Notes under the pieces: model-generated
What the model saw: the letters and a program-made list of their open reading frames with translations, nothing else
Database searches by the model: none
What the model was told of the DNA's origin: nothing
Position numbers and translations under genes: made by a program
Part shown: in pieces, positions 21,376 through 28,983 of the stretch
How positions within the stretch are numbered: the stretch's first letter is position 1
Layout: every line of letters starts with the position of its first letter
Assembly (NCBI GenBank): GCA_036555105.1
Contig: DATBMA010000003.1
Coordinates: 1 to 29,850, forward strand
Length of the DNA stretch: 29,850 nt
Reading direction: 5' to 3'
From: DATBMA01 sp036555105
GTDB taxonomy: Bacteria; Actinomycetota; Acidimicrobiia; Spongiisociales; ZC4RG35

Positions 21376-22254
21376 TCAACTGGCCAGGATTGCTCGGAGA
21401 GCGGCCGCGAAAGCGTCCGGATCTCCGGTCTGGCCGTACTCGCCGCCGAGAAAGCCCCCATGGCCGGAGGGGAAGGTCACTGTCTCCAGGCCCAATCGCT
21501 CGGCCATGGCTTCGGCCCCACGATGGGCAAGCTCACCCTTCGACTCTGCTCCCGCCGCCATGACGATCTTGGTGGGGGCGGCCCGGAGAGCGTCCAAGTC
21601 GGGTTCGTAGTGGGTGCAGGTGATCAGGTTCTGGCCGAGCAACACATCGTCACGCGACCCGTCGTCCTCCGCCGGCATACCGAACATCTGCGGGTCGGGC
21701 CCCGGCTGGTCGGCGAAGTCCATGGCGAAGGGGCCCTGATGGCCGACGATGGCAATGAAATGCGCCATCCCGGCACCCCATCCCCTGCTTCGATAGGAGT
21801 CGGCCACGGCGTCGATGGCGGCGAAAGCGGCCTCGCGGTCTGGGAGGATCGAGGCGAGTGGGGGCTCGTGCGCCACCAGCATCCGGACCTGTTGCGGGTG
21901 CTTGGACACCAACGCCAGGGCATTCACCGCTCCACCACTGCTGGCGAAAACATCGACCGGGCCGAGACCGACGGCCTCGATGATCCGATACAGGTCGTCA
22001 GCGTGGACATCTGGGTCGACCGGGCTGGCCGCGGATGCCTTTTGGCTTCGCTCGGATCCCCGCGGATCGTATGTGATCACCGTGCGGTCGGTGAAGTGAC
22101 CCGCGAGGGTCCCGAACCCGGCCGCCGCCATCGGTGAGCCGATCATCAGCAACGCCGGCTCGCGACTCCCGTCGTTGGGCCGGATGTCGTAGGCGAGAAC
22201 GGCTCCCGGCACGTCGAGGGTGTGAGTGGTGGGGGTGATGGTCTCGGTAGTCAT
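21376..22254 (-). CDS. Alpha/beta hydrolase
   Basis: A 292-residue alpha/beta hydrolase. After a Thr-rich start come LDVPGAVLAYDIRPNDG, LLMIGSPMAAAGF (oxyanion region), TYDPRGSERS, the nucleophile Ser in VFASSGGAVNAL, and the C-terminal His in FPSGHGGFLGGEYGQTGDPDAF. It is typical of actinobacterial hydrolases with unknown substrates that sit next to ArsR and SRPBCC genes. A GAGGAGA ribosome site lies 5 nt before the ATG. It is the third gene of a minus-strand operon, 42 nt after the SRPBCC gene, and faces the hydrolase at 20465 tail to tail. Confidence 0.88.
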   Translation of the reverse strand: MTTETITPTTHTLDVPGAVLAYDIRPNDGSREPALLMIGSPMAAAGFGTLAGHFTDRTVITYDPRGSERSQKASAASPVDPDVHADDLYRIIEAVGLGPVDVFASSGGAVNALALVSKHPQQVRMLVAHEPPLASILPDREAAFAAIDAVADSYRSRGWGAGMAHFIAIVGHQGPFAMDFADQPGPDPQMFGMPAEDDGSRDDVLLGQNLITCTHYEPDLDALRAAPTKIVMAAGAESKGELAHRGAEAMAERLGLETVTFPSGHGGFLGGEYGQTGDPDAFAAALRAILAS

Positions 22255-22296
22255 GGCTATCTCCTCTTGTCTCCGGAGCGGCTGATCGAAAGCCGC

Positions 22297-22803
22297 TCAG
22301 ATCTCCCTACCCGACGGCTCGGCGAGGATTGCGTCGATCTGGCCGAGTGCCTGCCTCAAGCCTTCCTCCATCCCCATGGCCAGGACCTGCTCCATGGCGG
22401 CTGCGCTCGGGAAGACGCTTTCGATCGACATCCTGGTGACTCCGCCGCCAACGTCCTCGATGCTGACCCGGCCGATGGTGACCGGCAGCTCGGGGTTGGG
22501 GGTCCCGTCCTCGCCGGCGAAGCCGTCCCGGAACACCAGCCAGTTGGGTGGTTCGACCTCGACGATGTCCCAGAATCCCCCGGGCTGGTCTCCTTCCGGC
22601 CCGGTCATGTGGTACTCGACCCGGCCCCCGACCCTGAGGTCGTGGGCGGTGACCGTGGCGGGATAGGTAGGAGGGCCCCACCAACGTTCCAGCTGCCTCG
22701 GGTCCGCCCACAGCTGCCATACCCGCTCCGGTGTGGCTGTGAACTCGGCGGTGACGATCATCGAAAGGGTCTGGGGGTCCTTGCGGATCGCGGTGACGGT
22801 CAT
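22297..22803 (-). CDS. SRPBCC (AHSA1-like) domain protein
   Basis: A 168-residue START/Bet v1-like fold protein of the AHSA1 type. It shows FTATPERVWQLWADPRQLERWWGPPTYPATV near the N-terminus, VGGRVEYHMTGPEG, and VTRMSIESVFPS before the long C-terminal helix. These proteins bind hydrophobic ligands in a deep cavity. ATG 22803 overlaps the ArsR stop by 4 nt and has a GAGGAGG site inside the ArsR gene; the frame extends to 22863 but would run inside that gene. ArsR-SRPBCC pairs are a common two-gene unit in which the regulator controls the binding protein. Confidence 0.88.
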   Translation of the reverse strand: MTVTAIRKDPQTLSMIVTAEFTATPERVWQLWADPRQLERWWGPPTYPATVTAHDLRVGGRVEYHMTGPEGDQPGGFWDIVEVEPPNWLVFRDGFAGEDGTPNPELPVTIGRVSIEDVGGGVTRMSIESVFPSAAAMEQVLAMGMEEGLRQALGQIDAILAEPSGREI

Positions 22804-23135
22804 GGTTGCTCCTCCTCGGTCTCTTCGATCAGTTCTGTCATGCGGGCGATGCGATCGCGCCACAGCTCCTCGTAGTCGTCGAGCAGCCTCTGAACGACCT
22901 GGAGGCTCTCCACGTGGGTGCGGACCACTTTGCGGCGCCCGTTGCGCACTTTGGTGACCAGGCCCGCCCGCTCGAGAACCGCAACGTGCTTCTGCACTGC
23001 GGCAAAGCTCATGGGGTAGTGGCCGGCGAGCTCGACCACTCCTTCCGCACCGTCCATCGCCCGCCGCACGATGTCGCGCCTGGTGGCGTCAGCCAGCGCC
23101 CCGAACAGCAAGTCATATTGGAGGGTGCCGGGCAT
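22800..23135 (-). CDS. ArsR-family transcriptional regulator
   Basis: A 111-residue winged-helix repressor: FGALADATRRDIVRRA opens the domain, VVELAGHYPMSFAAVQKHVAVLERAGLV is the helix-turn-helix, and KVRNGRRKVVRTH is the wing. It has no Cys-based metal site, so it is not a classical metal sensor. The start at ATG 23135 is decided by a promoter whose -10 (TATGGT) lies exactly 7 nt upstream; the in-frame ATG at 23147 would fall inside that promoter. It heads the operon with the SRPBCC and hydrolase genes and should repress it through the palindrome at 23138-23157. Confidence 0.88.
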   Translation of the reverse strand: MPGTLQYDLLFGALADATRRDIVRRAMDGAEGVVELAGHYPMSFAAVQKHVAVLERAGLVTKVRNGRRKVVRTHVESLQVVQRLLDDYEELWRDRIARMTELIEETEEEQP

Positions 23136-23137
23136 TG

Positions 23138-23157
23138 ATACAACCATACGGTTGTAT
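23138..23157 (-). promoter_or_regulatory. ArsR operator
   Basis: ATACAACC-ATAC-GGTTGTAT is a perfect 8-bp inverted repeat with a 4-bp centre. It covers the -10 box of the ArsR promoter, as expected for autorepression; ACAACC/GGTTGT half-sites are usual in this ArsR-SRPBCC group. Confidence 0.75.
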
Positions 23158-23171
23158 TGTTGCGATGTCAA
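23143..23171 (-). promoter_or_regulatory. ArsR operon promoter
   Basis: On the minus strand, TTGACA (23166-23171), a 17-bp spacer, then TATGGT (23143-23148). Seven nt later is ATG 23135, so the transcript is probably leaderless. Confidence 0.7.
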
Positions 23172-23206
23172 ACGACCCCATTTGTTGCGCATCTTCAGAT
23201 GGCGTG

Positions 23207-23242
23207 ATACCTTGTACCTCTATGCATGCCGGGCCTAGGTAT
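23207..23242 (+). promoter_or_regulatory. Candidate PadR promoter and operator
   Basis: ATACCT (23207-23212) and AGGTAT (23237-23242) form an inverted pair 24 bp apart. Between and overlapping them, TTGTAC (23212-23217) and CTAGGT (23235-23240) are a possible promoter with a 17-bp spacer. TACCTTGT also occurs in the operator of the second PadR gene (25940-25959). Confidence 0.4.
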
Positions 23243-23252
23243 TCGAGCCTCG

Positions 23253-23612
23253 ATGCAGATCGATAAGGACCTCGTGGCCGCCTCGGCCACCCCGCTCGTG
23301 CTGGCGATCCTGGCCAGGGGGGAGAGCTACGGCTACGCGATCGTGAAACGGGTTCGGGAGCTGTCCGAGGGAGAGCTCGAGTGGGCGGACGGGATGCTCT
23401 ACCCGTTGCTCCATCGCCTGCACCGGCTCGGGTACGTGAGCACCGAGTGGCGGTCCCCACCGGAGGGACGCCGTCGGCGGTACTACGCCATCACCGATGA
23501 TGGCCAGGCCGCCCTGGCCGAGCACAAGAAGCAATGGATGACGATCACTCGAGCCTTGAACGGCATCTGGAAGGGCATCGAGCTGCTGCCCTTCGCGCCG
23601 GGGATGGCCTGA
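23253..23612 (+). CDS. PadR-family transcriptional regulator
   Basis: A 119-residue winged-helix protein: DLVAASATPLVLAILARGESYGYAIVKRV is the first helix pair, GMLYPLLHRLHRLGYVSTEW the recognition helix and wing base, and GRRRRYYAITDDGQAAL the wing. The C-terminal helix forms the dimer. ATG 23253 gives the usual short lead before the domain; an ATG at 23226 would place the -10 box inside the gene. Its stop overlaps the ATG of the membrane-protein gene, a common PadR-plus-membrane-target unit. The ligand is unknown; divergent from the ArsR gene with 117 nt between the starts. Confidence 0.88.
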   Translation: MQIDKDLVAASATPLVLAILARGESYGYAIVKRVRELSEGELEWADGMLYPLLHRLHRLGYVSTEWRSPPEGRRRRYYAITDDGQAALAEHKKQWMTITRALNGIWKGIELLPFAPGMA

Positions 23613-24955
23613 TGATCGAGCCTCTCGAGTCCGAGATCGCGGAGTGGCGGACCTACGTGGGGAAGGGCCCGGCAGTAGATGGTCGTGACGTGGAGGAGCT
23701 GGAGACCCATCTGCGTGATCAGATCGCCGAGTTGAGGGCGGCCGGCCTCGCCGAGGACGAAGCGTTTCTGATCGGCGTGAAGAGGATGGGAAAGGTCGAC
23801 GACCTCTCCAGGGAGTTTGCCCGTGAGCACACCGGCCGCCTTTGGAGGCAGCTGGTCAGCTCCGGGGCCGGGGATGAGGCCGTGGCCGACAGGAGCTGGC
23901 TGGAAGCTCTGGTGTTCGCTGTGGCGGCGGCCGTTGTCATCCAATTCGCTCGCGTTGCCTCCGGGTTCCCTGAGGAGGAGTCCTGGCTGATCCTCAATGC
24001 CAGCCTGCTCGTCTTCCCGTTCCTCGCCGGATACTTCGCCCGCCGCCGCCGTCTCCCGGCCGGCAAGGTCATGCTGTCTGCCCTGCCGTTTGCGATCGCC
24101 GCTTTGGTTGTGAACCTGTATCCCTTGGCCGAAGGAGGCGACACTCAGCGCCTGGTGGCCGCGCACCTGCCGGTGGCCCTCTGGTTCGTGGTCGCCTATC
24201 CGTACATGAGCGGGATCCTGAGGTCCCACGAGCGGCGCATGGACTTCATACGGTTCACCGGCGAATGGTTCATCTACTACACCTTGATCGCGCTAGGGGG
24301 CGGGGTCCTGGTGGCGCTGACCGTGCTGATCCTCGAACCCACCGGGGTGGTCGATGCAGAGCAGATCTTCGAGTGGGTGGTGCCGTCTGGAATGGCGGGG
24401 GCCGTGATCATCGCCGCATGGTTGGTGGAGTCCAAGCAGCGAGTCATCGAGAACATGGCTCCGGTGCTCACGATGCTGTTCACTCCGCTGTTCGCGGCGA
24501 TGCTGGCCGGCGCCGCCGTCGTCTATGCGGTGACCGGCCTTGGCGGAGTGTTCGATCGCGAGCTGCTGGGCGTGTTCGACTTCCTGCTGGTGGTGGTGCT
24601 GGGGCTGGTGTTGTACCGGATCTCCGCCAGGGACCCGTCGGCACCGGCGGGGTGGATGGACCGCATCCAATTCGTGGCCGTTCTGAGCGCGTTGGTGCTG
24701 GACGTGATGGTGCTGTGGTCGATGATCGCCAGGATCGGGGACCTCGGATTCACTCCCAACCGGACCGCGGTGTTGGGCCTCAACCTCGTCTTGCTGGTCT
24801 CGTTGGCGGGCACCGCCTGGCTCTCGGCTCAGTTCCTGGCCGGCCGGAGGCAGTTCCACCGTGTCGAGACCTGGCAGACCGCCTATCTGCCGGTGTTTGC
24901 GATCTGGGCCGCGGCGGTGGTGGTCATCCTGCCACCGGTGTTCGACTTCGCCTGA
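23612..24955 (+). CDS. Large membrane protein with N-terminal permease-prefix-like domain
   Basis: A 447-residue protein. Residues 1-75 are soluble and helical: IAEWRTYVGKGPAVDGRDVEELETHL, then a segment with LRAAGLAEDEAFLIGVKRMG. This resembles the HAAS/permease-prefix domain that often follows PadR regulators. From about residue 95 there are about ten hydrophobic helices, recalling DUF4153-type membrane proteins. There are no transport or catalytic motifs that I can name. It is co-translated with the PadR gene (1-nt overlap), so its level is probably set by that regulator. The ATG at 23612 is preferred over frame starts inside the PadR gene. Confidence 0.75.
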   Translation: MIEPLESEIAEWRTYVGKGPAVDGRDVEELETHLRDQIAELRAAGLAEDEAFLIGVKRMGKVDDLSREFAREHTGRLWRQLVSSGAGDEAVADRSWLEALVFAVAAAVVIQFARVASGFPEEESWLILNASLLVFPFLAGYFARRRRLPAGKVMLSALPFAIAALVVNLYPLAEGGDTQRLVAAHLPVALWFVVAYPYMSGILRSHERRMDFIRFTGEWFIYYTLIALGGGVLVALTVLILEPTGVVDAEQIFEWVVPSGMAGAVIIAAWLVESKQRVIENMAPVLTMLFTPLFAAMLAGAAVVYAVTGLGGVFDRELLGVFDFLLVVVLGLVLYRISARDPSAPAGWMDRIQFVAVLSALVLDVMVLWSMIARIGDLGFTPNRTAVLGLNLVLLVSLAGTAWLSAQFLAGRRQFHRVETWQTAYLPVFAIWAAAVVVILPPVFDFA

Positions 24956-25067
24956 GCTTCCCGCCCTCCTGTCGTCTGTCAGCCGGCCAACGGACCCCGA
25001 CCTCAGCTCCAGCCCGGGCCCGGGACAGGCATGGCATCGGGACGGTCGGAAGGATTGGGAGTAGTGC

Positions 25068-25604
25068 TCAGGCTGGGCCCGCCGGCGCATTCCGCAGAGC
25101 CTCGTAGTCGGCGCGGGTCTCGACCACCGGAAGGGCAATGGCCATCACCGCGTACACGAGGATGAGGAAGCCGCCGGTGAGGACCGTGAGGAAGAGTGCA
25201 ATCGTCCTCAGCCAGTCGAGGCGGATGCCGCTGTAGGCAGCCAGGCCGTTGCAAACCCCGGCGAGCCACTGGCCTTCCTTGATTCGGACGAGGGGTCGTG
25301 CCTTGGGTAGAGACGGCACGACCGCGGTGGAGTCGGAGCCATCACCGGTATCGACATAGCCGACCTCTTTGATCGCAGCCTCGACATCCGCACGGCCGAT
25401 CCTCGCTTTGCCAGATTGGATCACGCCGTCCAGCCGGTCGCCGATCGACCGTTCCAGATCGCGCAGCACCTCATCGCCATCGGGGTCTGTCCGCAGCCTC
25501 GCCCTGGCACCGTCGAAGTACTGGTTGAGGACTTGATATGCGTCCTCTTCGAGCGGGAACTCATTGGGGTGATCTGTGAGCTTGATCGATGTGAGCTTTT
25601 CCAT
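25068..25604 (-). CDS. PspC-domain membrane protein
   Basis: A 178-residue protein. Residues 1-85 are soluble, with an acidic helical start (FPLEEDAYQVLNQYFDGARARL, a HAAS-like segment also seen in PadR-linked proteins). Residues 105-162 are a PspC domain: EGQWLAGVCNGLAAYSGIRLDWLRTIAL, followed by a hydrophobic helix. PspC proteins sense or relay envelope stress. It starts one base after the stop of the PadR gene upstream and is controlled with it. The 112 nt between its stop and the gene at 23612-24955 show no clear terminator. Confidence 0.85.
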   Translation of the reverse strand: MEKLTSIKLTDHPNEFPLEEDAYQVLNQYFDGARARLRTDPDGDEVLRDLERSIGDRLDGVIQSGKARIGRADVEAAIKEVGYVDTGDGSDSTAVVPSLPKARPLVRIKEGQWLAGVCNGLAAYSGIRLDWLRTIALFLTVLTGGFLILVYAVMAIALPVVETRADYEALRNAPAGPA

Positions 25605-25605
25605 G

Positions 25606-25932
25606 TCACTGTCCTAACTGGTCTATGAGGCTGGTCAGTTGCTGCCAGTACTGACGGAATTCAGCCAGCTGTTCGCGTCCAGCCCGAGTGAGCTTGTAGT
25701 ACTTCCTGGGAGGGCCAGACGCCGACTCATGCCACTCGTAGTCGAGTAGCCCTTGGCGGCGCATCTTGCTGAGGAGCGGGTAGAGCGTGCCCTCTTGGGT
25801 AGCGAAGTCGGTTTCGCTGAGTCGCTGCAGCAGCTCGGCGGTGTAGACCTTCTCGTTGGAGACGATCGCCAGGATGAGGAACTCCAGGAGCCCTCTTCTC
25901 AGCGTCGAGTACTTCGCGCCATCCACTTCCAT
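25606..25932 (-). CDS. PadR-family transcriptional regulator
   Basis: A 108-residue PadR protein: YSTLRRGLLEFLILAIVSNEKVYTAELLQRL opens the winged helix, TQEGTLYPLLSKMRRQGLLDYEW holds the recognition helix, and PPRKYYKLTRAGREQL the wing. I chose ATG 25932 (MEVDGAKY); the frame runs on to 26040, but that part covers a good promoter. Its stop is one base from the PspC-protein start, so the two form an operon, a common arrangement in which PadR represses an envelope-stress membrane protein and itself. Divergent from pobA with 149 nt between the starts. Confidence 0.88.
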   Translation of the reverse strand: MEVDGAKYSTLRRGLLEFLILAIVSNEKVYTAELLQRLSETDFATQEGTLYPLLSKMRRQGLLDYEWHESASGPPRKYYKLTRAGREQLAEFRQYWQQLTSLIDQLGQ

Positions 25933-25939
25933 TTCCCAG

Positions 25940-25959
25940 TACCTTGTTTCAGCAAGGTA
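25940..25959 (-). promoter_or_regulatory. PadR operator
   Basis: TACCTTG-TTTCAG-CAAGGTA is a perfect 7-bp inverted repeat with a 6-bp centre, covering the -10 box of the PadR promoter. It is probably the autoregulatory site. Confidence 0.65.
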
Positions 25960-25982
25960 GTAGCGGAGATACCAGCTGTCAA
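25954..25982 (-). promoter_or_regulatory. PadR-PspC operon promoter
   Basis: On the minus strand, TTGACA (25977-25982), a 17-bp spacer, then TACCTT (25954-25959). The start codon is 21 nt after the -10 with a weak AAGG site, so this one has a short leader. Confidence 0.6.
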
Positions 25983-26081
25983 GCCATGGGAGCTGCATCA
26001 CGAAGCGCCCTGACCTGGGCCGATAGGCTCGACAGGTCATGCTTCCCTTCCAACCTCTCCTTGGCGTTCTGATGAGCCGCG

Positions 26082-27269
26082 GTGGCTGAGAAGGCGGGTC
26101 GCACCCAGGTAGCGATCATCGGGGGAGGGCCCGCCGGGTCGCTGCTGGCCCATCTCTTGCACCGGGAGGGCATCGAGAGCGTCATCCTCGAGTTGCGAAG
26201 CCGCGAACACGTGCTGGAGCGGATCAGGGCCGGTGTCGTCGAGCACGGGAGCGCTGAGTTCCTCCGTGACGTGGGCCTGGGAGAGCGCATGAGCCGGGAG
26301 GGGTTCATCCACACCGGCGTCAACCTCGCCTTCGCCGATCGGATGCTGCGCGTCGACTTCGCAGGTTTGGTCGGCAAGCACGTCGTGATCTACGGTCAGA
26401 CCCAGCTCCAGCGGGATCTGTACGAGGCGCTCGACGGTGCCGGGATCGAGGTGCTGGACGAGGTGGAGGACATCGAGGTCGACGGCCTCGAAGGGCAGGC
26501 GCCTCGAGTCGCGTACCGGCGCCATGGCGAGCAGCACACCCTGCTTTGCGACTTCGTGGCCGGCTGTGATGGCGCCCACGGCGTCACCCGCACCCACATC
26601 TCGCCGTCCCGGCAACGTACCTACCAGCGCACGTATCCGTTCGTCTGGGTGGGCCTGTTGAGTGAGACTCCGCCGGTCAACGAGGAGCTGATCTACGCCA
26701 ACCACGAGACCGGCTTCGCCCTCTGCTCGATGCGCAATGAGTCGCTCAGCAGGTACTACGTACAGGGCTCGGCCGAGGATCAGGTCGAGGACTGGCCGGA
26801 CGATCGGTTCTGGGAGGTGCTCAGATCTCGCCTTCCCATCGAGGTGGCGTCGCGGCTGGTGACCGGCCCGTCGATCGAGAAGTCGGTCACTCCGCTCCGC
26901 AGTTGGGTAGCGGAGCCGATGAGCTCGGGGCGGCTGTTCCTGGCGGGGGACGTGGCTCACGTGGTGCCGCCCACCGGGGCCAAGGGCCTCAACCTCGCCA
27001 TATCCGACGTCATCTATCTGAGCGAGGCCCTCCGGGACTACTACCGGCAGGCGTCCACCGCTGGCCTCGATCGATACTCTGATCGAGCTCTCGCCAGGGT
27101 ATGGAAGGCCGTGCGATTCTCATGGTGGATGACGACCACGATGCATCGGTTTCCCGGGGTCAGCGATGACTTCGACCGCAAACTTCAATTGACGGAGTTG
27201 GAGCACCTGTACGACTCCGAGAACGCGCGGCGGGCGATGGCGGAGAACTACGTTGGGCTGCCACTCTGA
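26082..27269 (+). CDS. pobA: 4-hydroxybenzoate 3-monooxygenase
   Basis: A 395-residue class A flavoprotein hydroxylase that uses NAD(P)H and O2 to convert 4-hydroxybenzoate to protocatechuate. FAD-binding marks are the GxGxxG in VAIIGGGPAGSLLAHLL, the DG motif in VAGCDGAHGVTR, and the GD motif in FLAGDVAHVVPPTGAKGLN. ERIRAGVVEHGSAEFL is the characteristic PobA segment that contacts FAD and substrate, and the length is that of the family. The GTG start gives MAEKAGRTQVAIIGG; the ribosome site is weak. It feeds directly into the pca genes downstream, 24 nt away. Confidence 0.93.
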   Translation: MAEKAGRTQVAIIGGGPAGSLLAHLLHREGIESVILELRSREHVLERIRAGVVEHGSAEFLRDVGLGERMSREGFIHTGVNLAFADRMLRVDFAGLVGKHVVIYGQTQLQRDLYEALDGAGIEVLDEVEDIEVDGLEGQAPRVAYRRHGEQHTLLCDFVAGCDGAHGVTRTHISPSRQRTYQRTYPFVWVGLLSETPPVNEELIYANHETGFALCSMRNESLSRYYVQGSAEDQVEDWPDDRFWEVLRSRLPIEVASRLVTGPSIEKSVTPLRSWVAEPMSSGRLFLAGDVAHVVPPTGAKGLNLAISDVIYLSEALRDYYRQASTAGLDRYSDRALARVWKAVRFSWWMTTTMHRFPGVSDDFDRKLQLTELEHLYDSENARRAMAENYVGLPL

Positions 27270-27293
27270 GGCGGCTCCCGCGAGGAGGCGGAT

Positions 27294-27659
27294 ATGGGCT
27301 CGATCGATGACGGACAGGCGACTCGGAGGCAAGTTCTCGGGTCCGAGCACATTGAGCGGGCTGCCGCCGCCACCACCGATCTCGACCGGGCCTTCCAGGC
27401 CTGGATCACCGACAACATCTGGGGTGACATCTGGGGGCGGGAAGGGCTCGACCTCAAGACCCGGAGCATGATCACCATTGCCGTGCTTGCTGCCATGGGC
27501 CGCGAGGAGCTGGAGCTCCATCTGCGGGCTGCACCCAACACCGGCGTCAGTCCCGAAGAGGTGGGCGAGATCCTGTTGCACGTTGCCGCATATGCCGGGG
27601 CCCCGGCCGCCAACCAGGCCTTCAAGACGGCCAAGTCGATCTATGGCCCTACCCCATGA
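27294..27659 (+). CDS. pcaC: 4-carboxymuconolactone decarboxylase
   Basis: A 121-residue enzyme that decarboxylates gamma-carboxymuconolactone to beta-ketoadipate enol-lactone. It has the AhpD-like helical fold with DIWGREGLDLKTRSMITIAVLAA, then GREELELHLRAAPNTGVSPEEVGEILLHVAAYAGAPAAN; the HL and HVAAY histidines line the active site in the family. In many actinobacteria this gene is fused to pcaD (as pcaL); here it stands alone and no pcaD is visible. A GAGGAGG ribosome site precedes ATG 27294. Its stop overlaps the pcaH ATG by 4 nt. Confidence 0.92.
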   Translation: MGSIDDGQATRRQVLGSEHIERAAAATTDLDRAFQAWITDNIWGDIWGREGLDLKTRSMITIAVLAAMGREELELHLRAAPNTGVSPEEVGEILLHVAAYAGAPAANQAFKTAKSIYGPTP

Positions 27660-28381
27660 CCGAACCGCTGATCCGCCATTACGGCCCGCGGGCCTACGCC
27701 GACCACCCTCCGTTCAGCTATCCGGACTATCGCTCGACGGTCAAGCGCAGCCCTACCCACGACCTCCTCAAGATCGTCGCCACCCTTTCGGAGACAACCG
27801 GCCCTGGCCCGGTCTGGTCGGAGATCTCAGAAGAGGATGCGGACCTCACCACCAATGCCGGCACCGGCAGCCCCGCCCTCGGGGAACGGATCATCGTCAC
27901 CGGCCATGTGCTGGACGAGAACGGGGAGGGGGTGCCGGGGACGATCCTGGAGCTGTGGCAGGCCAACGCCGCCGGCCGCTACGCCCACTGGCGAGAGACC
28001 GCCTTCCCGGCCCCGCTCGACCCCAACTTCATCGGAGTCGGCCAATGCCGGACCGGCCGCGATGGCGAGTACCGCTTCGTGACCATCAAGCCAGGGCCTT
28101 ATCCATGGGGCAATCACCCCAACGCCTGGCGACCGGCCCACATCCATTTCTCGGTCTTGGGGCCTGCCCTGGGATCTCGCCTCGTCACCCAGATGTACTT
28201 CGAGGGCGACCCGCTGCTGCCTCTCGACCCCATTTACAACTCCGCCCCTGCCCACTCCCGAGAGCGGATGATGGCGCGCTATGACCACGAGGTGACAGTC
28301 GAGAATTGGGCGCTGGGTTGGAGATGGGACATCGTCCTGCGCGGGGAAGCGAGCCTGCTGGAGGAGCCGGAGGAGGGATGA
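27656..28381 (+). CDS. pcaH: Protocatechuate 3,4-dioxygenase, beta subunit
   Basis: A 241-residue subunit that carries the catalytic iron and opens the protocatechuate ring between the two hydroxyls to give 3-carboxy-cis,cis-muconate. All four Fe(III) ligands are present: Tyr109 (GRYAHW), Tyr149 (GPYPWG), and His162 and His164 (PAHIHF). The N-terminal part has the PPFSYPDYRSTVKRSP segment typical of beta subunits. It overlaps pcaC upstream and pcaG downstream by 4 nt each, so subunit synthesis is coupled. Confidence 0.95.
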   Translation: MTEPLIRHYGPRAYADHPPFSYPDYRSTVKRSPTHDLLKIVATLSETTGPGPVWSEISEEDADLTTNAGTGSPALGERIIVTGHVLDENGEGVPGTILELWQANAAGRYAHWRETAFPAPLDPNFIGVGQCRTGRDGEYRFVTIKPGPYPWGNHPNAWRPAHIHFSVLGPALGSRLVTQMYFEGDPLLPLDPIYNSAPAHSRERMMARYDHEVTVENWALGWRWDIVLRGEASLLEEPEEG

Positions 28382-28962
28382 GCGCCAAGCTGGGCCAGAC
28401 CCCCTCTCAGACGGTCGGGCCCTTCTATTCGATGGTGCTAGGCCGTGAAGGCGACAACGTGATCGCCGCTCCGGCCGAGGGCGGCGAGCAGATCGAGGTG
28501 GTCGGGAAGGTGTACGACGGAGACGGTAATCACGTGGAAGACGCCCTCCTCGAGTTCTGGCAAGCCAGTCCGGCGGGCCGCTACCGGCATCCGGATGATC
28601 GGAGGGACCTGGCCATCGACCCCGCCTTCACCGGTTTCGCGCGGGCCCTGACCGATTTCCACACCGGCGAATTTCGGCTGGAGACGGTGAAGCCGGGCAG
28701 GGTGCCGGATGTGGAGGGAGACTTCCAGGCCCCTCACATCTCGGTGATCGTCCAGGCCAGGGGGATGCTCAACCCCGTCTTCACCCGGATCTACTTCTCC
28801 GACGAGGAAGATGCCAATGCCGACGACCTCATACTCCGCCAAGTGCCTGGCGAGCGGCGGGGCACCCTGTTGGCACACTTGGAGCCCGGCTCCGAACTCA
28901 AGACCTATCGCTTCGACATCCGGTTCCAGGGAGACGGCGAGACCGTCTTCTTCGACTTCTGA
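28378..28962 (+). CDS. pcaG: Protocatechuate 3,4-dioxygenase, alpha subunit
   Basis: A 194-residue partner of the catalytic beta subunit. The start TPSQTVGPFYSM is the classic alpha-subunit N-terminus, which reaches into the active site; then come LLEFWQASPAGRY, QAPHISVIVQARGML, and the RFDIRFQGDGETVFFDF ending. Residues matching the iron-binding Tyr and His pair are mostly replaced, as usual for alpha subunits. A GGAGG site lies 3-4 nt before the ATG, inside the end of pcaH. Confidence 0.94.
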   Translation: MSAKLGQTPSQTVGPFYSMVLGREGDNVIAAPAEGGEQIEVVGKVYDGDGNHVEDALLEFWQASPAGRYRHPDDRRDLAIDPAFTGFARALTDFHTGEFRLETVKPGRVPDVEGDFQAPHISVIVQARGMLNPVFTRIYFSDEEDANADDLILRQVPGERRGTLLAHLEPGSELKTYRFDIRFQGDGETVFFDF

Positions 28963-28983
28963 CGTGGCCGGGTCTGCACGGAC

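Noticed and set aside
25933..26040. N-terminal extension of the second PadR protein
   Set aside because: The extra codons run through a TTGACA-17-TACCTT promoter and a perfect inverted repeat, so the start at 25932 is preferred.
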